A stretch of DNA of 5,046 nt from Eubacterium sp. (GTDB lineage Bacteria; Bacillota; Clostridia; Lachnospirales; Lachnospiraceae): positions 1 to 5,046 of the forward strand of contig JAILAS010000094.1 in assembly GCA_024681495.1 (NCBI GenBank), read 5' to 3'. Below the pieces are notes generated by a model that saw nothing but the letters and a program-made list of their open reading frames with translations, was not told the DNA's origin and searched no databases. Below are positions 1 to 5,046 of the stretch, in pieces; the stretch's first letter is position 1; every line of letters starts with the position of its first letter. Made by a program: the position numbers and the translations under genes.

Positions 1-21
1 GATTTTTCTCCTGAAATGTCT

Positions 22-41
22 GTAAATTCGTTGAAATTTAC
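22..41. promoter_or_regulatory. Inverted repeat over the -35 box, candidate operator
   Basis: The arms GTAAATT (22-28) and AATTTAC (35-41) are perfect reverse complements separated by 6 bases. The right half covers the putative -35 hexamer at 31-36, so a dimeric regulator bound here would block RNA polymerase. I cannot assign it to a regulator family: it does not fit the catabolite-control (cre) pattern because the central CG is wrongly placed. AT-rich 7-bp arms can arise by chance upstream of a gene, so its role as an operator is inference. Confidence 0.35.
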
Positions 42-59
42 CCCCGAAAAGTGTAAAAT
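31..59 (+). promoter_or_regulatory. Sigma-A-type promoter for the glg operon
   Basis: TTGAAA at 31-36 (consensus TTGACA) is followed after exactly 17 bases by TAAAAT at 54-59 (consensus TATAAT). Transcription would start near 66, leaving a leader of about 29 bases before the glgB ATG at 95. This is the only well-spaced pair I see in the 94 bases before glgB. It would drive the whole glgBCDA run. The call rests on consensus match only. Confidence 0.6.
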
Positions 60-78
60 AATTGAGTAATTATGTGTT

Positions 79-88
79 GGGGAAGGGG
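79..88 (+). promoter_or_regulatory. Ribosome binding site that sets the glgB start
   Basis: The purine block GGGGAAGGGG lies 6 bases before the ATG at 95. It supports that ATG over the in-frame TTG at 62, which has no Shine-Dalgarno sequence before it and lies upstream of the predicted transcription start. Confidence 0.7.
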
Positions 89-94
89 TTATTT

Positions 95-1957
95 ATGGAC
101 GAATTCAGAGAAGCGCTCTCTAGGTTCCATATCGGAGAGAATTACGAGGCGTATAAGATTTTTGGATCGCATCGAAATCCCGACGGCACCATCACGTTCA
201 GAGTGTGGGCGCCGCACGCCATGGGTGTTAACCTGGTGGGGGATTTTAATGGCTGGGACAATTGCGCCACCGTTATGCAAAACATTGGGGACGGTTGCTA
301 TGAGGTGACCCTTTCCGGAATCGAAAAGTTCAGTAACTACAAGTATGCTATCTGGAAAAAAGACAATTCTGTCATTCTAAAGGCGGATCCTTACGCCTTT
401 CACGCCGAGACCAATGGCGGTACGGCTTCCAAAGTATGGTATTCAGAAAAAGAATTTAAGTGGACGGATTCCGCGTGGGCCAGGCGGCGCGGCGAGAGGG
501 ACTACCGGTGCGAGCCGATGAACGTCTATGAGGTTCACCTCGGTTCCTGGAGGCGGTACGAGGACGGTAACTTCTACGATTATCGTAAGATCGCCGACGA
601 GCTCATTCCATACGTGAAGATGATGGGTTACACCCACATCGAGGTAATGCCGCTGACGGAGTACCCGTTCGATGGCTCCTGGGGGTATCAGGCCACGGGG
701 TACTATGCCATTACCAGCCGGTACGGTGTGCCGGACGATTTCAAATATCTGGTGAACAAGGCCCATCGCGCCGGAATTGGCGTGTTCATGGACTGGGTTC
801 CCGCTCATTTCCCTAAAGACGATTTTGCCCTCGCCCGTTTCGACGGCGAGTGCCTATACGAAGATCCCGATCCTTTGCGCAGAGAGCACAAGGGCTGGGG
901 GACTATGGCCTTTGACTTCGGAAGGCCCGAAATCCAGTCCTTTTTGGTGTCCAGCGCCATGTATTTCCTCGGGGAGTATCATGTGGACGGACTGAGGGTG
1001 GATGCCGTGGCGGCCATGCTCTACCTGAATTACGACAGGGAGGACGGGCAGTGGCGCCCCAACAAGGAGGGCGGCACGGAGAACATGGAGGCGCGCGCGT
1101 TCCTCCAGAAGCTCAATCACGCGGTGGGCGTGATGGCGCCCGGGGCCCTGATGATTGCGGAGGAGTCCACGGCCTGGCCGATGGTTACCATGCCTCCCTC
1201 GGACGGCGGACTCGGCTTCCACCTGAAGTGGAACATGGGCTGGATGAACGACACGTTGTCGTATTGCATGACGGACCCGTACTTCAGGAAGCACGAGCAC
1301 AATAAGCTTACTTTCCCGATGTGCTACGCTTTCAGCGAGAACTACATGCTTCCGATATCGCACGACGAGGTGGTTCACGGAAAAAAGTCCCTCCTCGACA
1401 AGATGCCGGGAGACTACGACCAGAAGTTCGCCGGGCTTAGGGAGTTCATCCTCTACATGCTCAGTCAGCCCGGGAAGAAGCTCCTGTTCATGGGATCGGA
1501 GCTCGGGCAGTTTTCGGAGTGGAAGTTCGACTCCGGACTCGACTGGAATCTTCTGGAGTTCGAGAAGCACCGGCAGGCGCAGGAGTTCATCCGGGACGCG
1601 AACCACTTCTACCTGAAACACAGGGAGATGTGGGAGGTCGACCACAGCTGGGAGGGATTCCAGTGGATATGCGCCGACGACGCGGACCGAAACATAGTTT
1701 CCTATCGCCGCATATCGAAAAACGGCAGGGAGCTGGTCTTCGTATTCAACTTCGCGCCCGTGGCCAGGGAGCACTACGGGGTGGATGTGACTAAGAGCAG
1801 GGCGTATCATGAGATATTTAATACAGATGCCGTCGAATACGGCGGCGAGGGCGTGCTGAACGAGGGAGATCTGATTCCCTTGAATAAGCCGGAGGACAAA
1901 CACTCGTATTACCTGGAAGTAACTCTTCCCCCTCTGGGTGGGATTGTCCTAAAGTAG
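95..1957 (+). CDS. glgB: 1,4-alpha-glucan branching enzyme GlgB
   Basis: This GH13 enzyme cuts alpha-1,4 glucan chains and rejoins the piece as an alpha-1,6 branch, in the cytoplasm. From ATG 95 it is 620 residues, close to the short Bacillota type and lacking the extra N-terminal domain of the 728-residue E. coli enzyme. A CBM48 beta-sandwich spans about residues 24-110 (FRVWAPHA, VGDFNGWD), the GH13 barrel about 140-510, and an all-beta C-terminal domain the last 100 or so. Key residues sit at a constant offset of 102 from E. coli: Tyr198 (WGYQ), Asp233 and His238 (DWVPAH), Arg301, nucleophile Asp303 (GLRVDAVA), acid/base Glu356 (AEEST), and His423/Asp424 (ISHDEVVHG). It should therefore be active. 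The in-frame TTG at 62 would add 11 residues but is disfavoured by the promoter and ribosome-site positions. The stop TAG runs into the glgC ribosome binding site. Confidence 0.96.
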   Translation: MDEFREALSRFHIGENYEAYKIFGSHRNPDGTITFRVWAPHAMGVNLVGDFNGWDNCATVMQNIGDGCYEVTLSGIEKFSNYKYAIWKKDNSVILKADPYAFHAETNGGTASKVWYSEKEFKWTDSAWARRRGERDYRCEPMNVYEVHLGSWRRYEDGNFYDYRKIADELIPYVKMMGYTHIEVMPLTEYPFDGSWGYQATGYYAITSRYGVPDDFKYLVNKAHRAGIGVFMDWVPAHFPKDDFALARFDGECLYEDPDPLRREHKGWGTMAFDFGRPEIQSFLVSSAMYFLGEYHVDGLRVDAVAAMLYLNYDREDGQWRPNKEGGTENMEARAFLQKLNHAVGVMAPGALMIAEESTAWPMVTMPPSDGGLGFHLKWNMGWMNDTLSYCMTDPYFRKHEHNKLTFPMCYAFSENYMLPISHDEVVHGKKSLLDKMPGDYDQKFAGLREFILYMLSQPGKKLLFMGSELGQFSEWKFDSGLDWNLLEFEKHRQAQEFIRDANHFYLKHREMWEVDHSWEGFQWICADDADRNIVSYRRISKNGRELVFVFNFAPVAREHYGVDVTKSRAYHEIFNTDAVEYGGEGVLNEGDLIPLNKPEDKHSYYLEVTLPPLGGIVLK

Positions 1958-1971
1958 GGAGGTGAACGGTT

Positions 1972-3186
1972 ATGGCAAAGAGAAAGGAACTAGTGGCCAT
2001 GTTGCTGGCCGGAGGGCAGGGCTCGCGACTCTATCCTCTTACGAAGAATCTGGCTAAGCCTGCGCTGTATTTTGGGGGTAAATACAGAATCATAGATTTT
2101 CCGCTGTCGAACTGTATCAATTCGAACATCGATACGGTCGGCGTGCTTACGCAGTATCAGCCGTTGGAGCTAAACGACTACATAGGCTCCGGAGGACCCT
2201 GGGATCTGGACCGTACGTACGGAGGCGCGCACATTCTGCCGCCGTACCAGCAGACGGAGGGGACGGACTGGTACAAGGGGACGGCCAATGCCATCTATCA
2301 GAATATCCCGTTTATGGAGAAATACAATCCGGAGTACGTGCTCATCCTTTCGGGAGACCACATCTACAGGATGAATTACGGCAGGATGCTCCAGGCGCAC
2401 AAGGACAAGAAGGCGGACTGCACCATTGCCGTCATGAACGTCCCGATTGAGGAGGCGTCGAGGTTCGGCATATTGACGGCCGATGAGGACGACAGGATAA
2501 CGAAGTTCGAAGAGAAGCCGGCGAACCCCACCAGCACCAAGGCGTCCATGGGAATATATATCTTCAGCTACGAGATAATGAAGAAGTACCTTCAGGAGGA
2601 TGAGGCCAATCCCGCTTCGTCGAACGACTTCGGCAAGGACATCATTCCCACGATGCTCGAGCGCGGCTGCAGGATGTACGCCCACGAGTTCAAGGGCTAC
2701 TGGAAAGACGTCGGAACCATTTCCTCCTTCTGGCAGTCGAACATGGACATGCTGGATGCTTCTTCCGGGTTTGATCTGGGTAATCCCGCGTGGAAGATAT
2801 ACTACCGACATGGATCGAGCCATCCGCACTATGCCGGTGAGAGCGCGGTTATAAAGGAGTCGCTGGTCTCCGAGGGCTGCGAGGTGAACGGCAATGTGGA
2901 AAACTCCGTCATCTTTCCCAATGTGGTGGTGGAGAAGGACGCCATCGTCAGAGACAGCGTGATTCTGCCCGGCACGATAGTCAGGGCGGGAGCGATGGTG
3001 AACTATACGGTAACGTCCACCAATGTCGATATCGGAGAGACCTCGGTGGTGGGCGAGTCGAAGGAGATAGCCCGCGGAAAGATTACGGTGTTGGGAGAGA
3101 ACGTCGTGATTCCGCAGGGCAGAAGGATAGAAGCGGGGCTTAGTCTGGAGACTGCGGACCTCGCCGGCGGGGAGGTGAGTCGATGA
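1972..3186 (+). CDS. glgC: Glucose-1-phosphate adenylyltransferase GlgC (ADP-glucose pyrophosphorylase, catalytic subunit)
   Basis: GlgC makes ADP-glucose and pyrophosphate from ATP and glucose-1-phosphate, the committed step of bacterial glycogen synthesis. The 404-residue protein has an N-terminal nucleotidyltransferase fold, with the glycine loop LLAGGQGSRLYPLT at residues 11-24, AKPA at 28-31 and GGKYRIIDFPLSNC at 35-48. Metal-binding catalytic Asp129 lies in SGDHIY, Lys182 in FEEKP corresponds to the glucose-1-phosphate-binding Lys195 of E. coli, and YWKDVGT follows. The last 110 or so residues form the left-handed beta-helix (GCEVNGNVENSVIF and following). The E. coli activator-binding Lys39 aligns with Asn26, as in other Bacillota sequences, so regulation by fructose-1,6-bisphosphate is doubtful (inference). 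Asn135 in RMNY replaces the Asp usual there. GGGAGGTGA at 1957-1965 lies 6 bases before the ATG, and its first base is the last base of the glgB stop. The gene ends in a 4-base overlap with glgD. Confidence 0.97.
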   Translation: MAKRKELVAMLLAGGQGSRLYPLTKNLAKPALYFGGKYRIIDFPLSNCINSNIDTVGVLTQYQPLELNDYIGSGGPWDLDRTYGGAHILPPYQQTEGTDWYKGTANAIYQNIPFMEKYNPEYVLILSGDHIYRMNYGRMLQAHKDKKADCTIAVMNVPIEEASRFGILTADEDDRITKFEEKPANPTSTKASMGIYIFSYEIMKKYLQEDEANPASSNDFGKDIIPTMLERGCRMYAHEFKGYWKDVGTISSFWQSNMDMLDASSGFDLGNPAWKIYYRHGSSHPHYAGESAVIKESLVSEGCEVNGNVENSVIFPNVVVEKDAIVRDSVILPGTIVRAGAMVNYTVTSTNVDIGETSVVGESKEIARGKITVLGENVVIPQGRRIEAGLSLETADLAGGEVSR

Positions 3187-4301
3187 GAGTACTGGGATTG
3201 ATTTTTTCGAACATTCATGACAGGGGCCTTCCGGAGATGACGGCGTGGAGAACCATCGCTTCCGTCCCCGTGGCGGCCAGGTACCGGATGATTGACTTCG
3301 TCCTTTCCGGCTGCGTGAGTTCGGGCATCTTCGAGATCGGCATCATCACCAAGACGAAGTACAACAGCCTCATGAAGCACGTGGGTAACGGAAAGGACTG
3401 GGATCTCGACCGTAAGAACGGCGGCGTGACCATCATTGCGCCCTACGTCGAGGCTCAGAGCGGTCCGCTGTACACCAACAGGCTCGAGGCCATGATGAAC
3501 GCCATCAGCTTCATCGAGTCGAGTGACGCGGACTACGTGCTCCTCACGGATTGTGACCTTCTGGCCAACATACCGTACGCAGATATTGTGGAGCAGCACA
3601 TTGCCAGCGGAGCGGATGTCACGGCGGCGTATAAGCCCACCGCGTTCAGGATTCCCGTTACGCGCGAGGCGATGGGGTTCGAGATAAACTCCGAGGGTCG
3701 GATAACCAATGCGGCCAACTTCACGGAGTGCTCGGGGCAGATGAACTTTTCGCTGAACATCTGGGTCATGAAGCGCCCGCTCCTTCTGTCCATACTCAGG
3801 GAGTCGAGGACGTATGGCTACAGGAGCTTCTCGAGGGACGTTCTTCCCAGACACATCCCGAGGGTCACGTTCATGGGCTATAAGTACGAGGGATATGCGC
3901 GTTCCATCACGAGCCTGAACGAATACTTTCTGGCCAACATGGATACCCTGGATGCAGGCATCAGGGCGCAGCTCTTCGACAACCAGGACTATCCGGTGTT
4001 CACCAGGGTCAAGGACTCGGCGCCCACCAAGTACGGCGACAGAGCATGCGTCCGGAATTCGTTTATCTCCGACGGGTGCACCATAAACGGTACCGTCGAG
4101 AACTGCGTGCTCTTCAGGGGAGTCCGCGTGGACGAGGGGGCCGTGCTCAGGAACTGCGTGATTTTGAACGACAGCATCATAGAGAACGATGTTTCAATGG
4201 ACTATATAGTTACGGATAAGAGAGTCCTGGCCAGAAGGGGCAGGACAGTAGCAGGCTGTGAGGGACATCCATTCTTCATAGGTCGTGGAGAGGCGTTATA
4301 A
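3183..4301 (+). CDS. glgD: GlgD, modulatory subunit of ADP-glucose pyrophosphorylase
   Basis: This 372-residue GlgC paralogue is the normal length for GlgD. In Bacillota it forms a mixed complex with GlgC and raises its activity, having little or none of its own. The overall fold is kept: ARYRMIDFVLSG near residues 32-43, KDWDLDRKNGG, a nucleotidyltransferase core, and a C-terminal left-handed beta-helix from about residue 280 (SFISDGCTINGTVENCVLF). The glycine loop GGxGxRL is replaced by FSNIHDRGLPEM near residues 8-19, and SGDHIYRM becomes TDCDLLAN at 122-129. An Asp (125) survives at the catalytic position, but the ATP-holding loop does not. This is the standard degenerate GlgD pattern rather than damage. 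ATG 3183 overlaps the glgC stop (ATGA), with GGAGGTGA at 3171-3178 inside the end of glgC. The two proteins are thus likely made by coupled translation, as suits partners of one complex. Confidence 0.95.
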   Translation: MRVLGLIFSNIHDRGLPEMTAWRTIASVPVAARYRMIDFVLSGCVSSGIFEIGIITKTKYNSLMKHVGNGKDWDLDRKNGGVTIIAPYVEAQSGPLYTNRLEAMMNAISFIESSDADYVLLTDCDLLANIPYADIVEQHIASGADVTAAYKPTAFRIPVTREAMGFEINSEGRITNAANFTECSGQMNFSLNIWVMKRPLLLSILRESRTYGYRSFSRDVLPRHIPRVTFMGYKYEGYARSITSLNEYFLANMDTLDAGIRAQLFDNQDYPVFTRVKDSAPTKYGDRACVRNSFISDGCTINGTVENCVLFRGVRVDEGAVLRNCVILNDSIIENDVSMDYIVTDKRVLARRGRTVAGCEGHPFFIGRGEAL

Positions 4302-4324
4302 CACAGGTTGACGGGAGATTAGAG

Positions 4325-5046
4325 ATGAAGAAAGATACAAAAAAGGCAACCGCGGCCAAAAGCGAAGCGGTAAAAGAGAAGGATACGACAGTAAAGACCG
4401 CGGCCTCGAAGGAGCCCGCGAAGATAGCGAGCAAGAAAAAGGAGCCCGCGAAGATAGCGAGCAATAAAAAGGAGCCTGCGAAAATATCGAGCAAGAAGAA
4501 GGAGCCCGCGAAGATTGCGAGCAAGAAGAAGGAGCCCGCGAAGATTGCGAGCAAGAAAAAAGAGCCCGCAAAGATAGCGAGCAAGAAAAAGGAACCCAGG
4601 AGGAAACTCCTTCTGGTGACCCCCGAGGCGCAGCCGTTTTTGAACAGCGGTGGCCTGGGAGAGGTGGCCGGATCGCTTCCGGTGGCGCTCGCGGATAAGG
4701 GGCATCTCGACGTACGCGTCGTCCTTCCGAAGTACAGGGACATCCCGGAGGAGTATAAGAAGGAAATGAAGTTCGTGAAGTGGTTCAACGTGCCCGTGGG
4801 CTGGAGGAGCCAGTACTGTGGTATCTTCACCTACGAGCGCAAGGGCGTCACGTTCTACTTCATTGACAACGAGTACTACTTCGACAGGGACGGACTCTAC
4901 GGTTACTACGACGACGGCGAGAGATTTGCGTTCTTCTCCCGTGCGGTTATGGAGATGATGGGACAGCTGGATTATTATCCCGAGATCGTTCACGCGAACG
5001 ACTGGCAGACAGCCCTCGTGCCCCTCTATAACACCCGCATTTACCA
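4325..5046 (+). CDS. glgA: Glycogen synthase GlgA with a lysine-rich repeat extension (5' part, runs off the window)
   Basis: GlgA is a GT5 enzyme that transfers glucose from ADP-glucose to the non-reducing end of an alpha-1,4 glucan. The window holds 240 complete codons. Residues 1-93 are a low-complexity extension with six copies of the ten-residue EPAKIASKKK unit. There are 33 Lys and only 11 acidic residues in the first 94, giving a net charge near +24 with the two Arg. The catalytic domain starts at KLLLVTPEAQPF (94-105), where typical GlgA proteins begin within a few residues of Met1. Then come SGGLGEVAGSLP (108-119), FIDNEYYFDRDGLYGYYDD, ERFAFF, and HANDWQTALVP from His223, whose Asp226 aligns with the E. 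coli catalytic Asp137. Asn107 replaces the Lys usual before xGG (E. coli Lys15). GGGAG at 4313-4317 is 7 bases before the ATG. No in-frame ATG, GTG or TTG occurs between Met1 and Val98, so the extension cannot be removed by choosing another start. The C-terminal domain lies outside the window. Confidence 0.93.
   Translation, partial: MKKDTKKATAAKSEAVKEKDTTVKTAASKEPAKIASKKKEPAKIASNKKEPAKISSKKKEPAKIASKKKEPAKIASKKKEPAKIASKKKEPRRKLLLVTPEAQPFLNSGGLGEVAGSLPVALADKGHLDVRVVLPKYRDIPEEYKKEMKFVKWFNVPVGWRSQYCGIFTYERKGVTFYFIDNEYYFDRDGLYGYYDDGERFAFFSRAVMEMMGQLDYYPEIVHANDWQTALVPLYNTRIY
4411..4590 (+). repeat. Six 30-bp direct repeats inside glgA
   Basis: Six consecutive copies begin at 4411, 4441, 4471, 4501, 4531 and 4561, with no insertions or deletions between them. 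A degenerate stub (GGAACCC) follows at 4591-4597. Each copy begins GGAGCC(C/T)GCG or a close variant and ends GCAAGAAAAA or similar. It encodes ten residues, so gain or loss of a copy keeps the frame. Changes between copies are few: copy 2 has AAT for AAG (Lys to Asn), copy 3 has TCG for GCG (Ala to Ser), and the rest are silent. The stretch 4488-4557 has an exact 30-base period over 70 bases. The coding strand is purine-rich, with 7 pyrimidines in the 30 bases of the first copy. Confidence 0.95.

Noticed and set aside
21..34. Catabolite-control (cre) site upstream of glgB
   Set aside because: The sequence starts TGTAAA, but the central CG is two bases too late and the right half does not match.
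62..94. TTG start for glgB giving 11 more N-terminal residues
   Set aside because: It lies before the predicted transcription start near 66 and has no ribosome binding site, while ATG 95 has a strong one 6 bases upstream.
854..1903. 349-codon open frame on the minus strand
   Set aside because: It lies wholly antisense to glgB, whose catalytic motifs are all intact, and its translation shows no recognisable domain. It is a by-product of GC-biased codon use.
3003..3854. 283-codon open frame on the minus strand across the glgC/glgD junction
   Set aside because: It is antisense to two well-supported genes and its product is composition-biased with no recognisable motif.
4302..4324. Terminator or separate promoter between glgD and glgA
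   Set aside because: The gap is only 23 bases, with no hairpin, no T-run and no -35/-10 pair. It holds just the glgA ribosome binding site.
4431..4562. A-runs in the repeat array as possible ribosomal frameshift sites
   Set aside because: The runs are short (A5 to A6) and do not give a standard A AAA AAG heptamer in the right phase. The zero frame leads straight into the GlgA domain, so no frameshift is needed.
4276..4830. Minus-strand open frame with repeated Phe/Leu-rich segments that look like membrane helices
   Set aside because: The hydrophobic repeats are the complement of the lysine-rich 30-bp array. The plus frame continues into a clear GlgA catalytic domain, so this is a shadow that could be misannotated as a membrane protein.
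4319..4993. Second minus-strand open frame (224 codons) with Leu/Arg-rich repeats
   Set aside because: This is another antisense reading of the same repeat array and the start of glgA, with no recognisable domain.

Overview
The window is a same-strand run of glycogen-biosynthesis genes in the order glgB - glgC - glgD - glgA. The first three are complete and glgA is cut by the right edge. Separate glgC and glgD genes are typical of Bacillota (Firmicutes), and this order matches the start of the Bacillus subtilis glgBCDAP operon. The moderately GC-rich coding sequence, frequent AGG and ATA codons and strong GGAGG-type ribosome binding sites suit a bacterium of the Clostridia, but I cannot name a genus.

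Layout: positions 1-94 are non-coding. They hold a good sigma-A-type promoter (31-36 and 54-59, 17-bp spacer) whose -35 box lies inside a 7+6+7 inverted repeat, a candidate operator. glgB (95-1957) is followed after 14 bases by glgC (1972-3186). glgC overlaps glgD (3183-4301) by 4 bases (ATGA). After a 23-base gap glgA starts at 4325 and runs off the window. Gaps are short and I see no terminator or internal promoter, so the four genes are probably one transcript.

How the genes work together: GlgC, probably as a mixed complex with GlgD, makes ADP-glucose from glucose-1-phosphate and ATP. GlgA adds the glucose to a growing alpha-1,4 chain. GlgB introduces alpha-1,6 branches. The catalytic residues of GlgB and GlgC are intact. 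GlgD has lost the nucleotide-binding glycine loop, as expected for the modulatory subunit.

The unusual part is the start of glgA. Before the ordinary glycosyltransferase domain the protein carries about 93 extra residues that are strongly lysine-rich. They include six in-frame copies of a ten-residue unit (consensus EPAKIASKKK) encoded by a perfect 30-bp period at 4411-4590. No other usable start codon lies between 4325 and the catalytic domain, so this cationic tail should be translated. The same GlgA also has Asn where the usual ADP-glucose-binding Lys of the KxGG motif sits.
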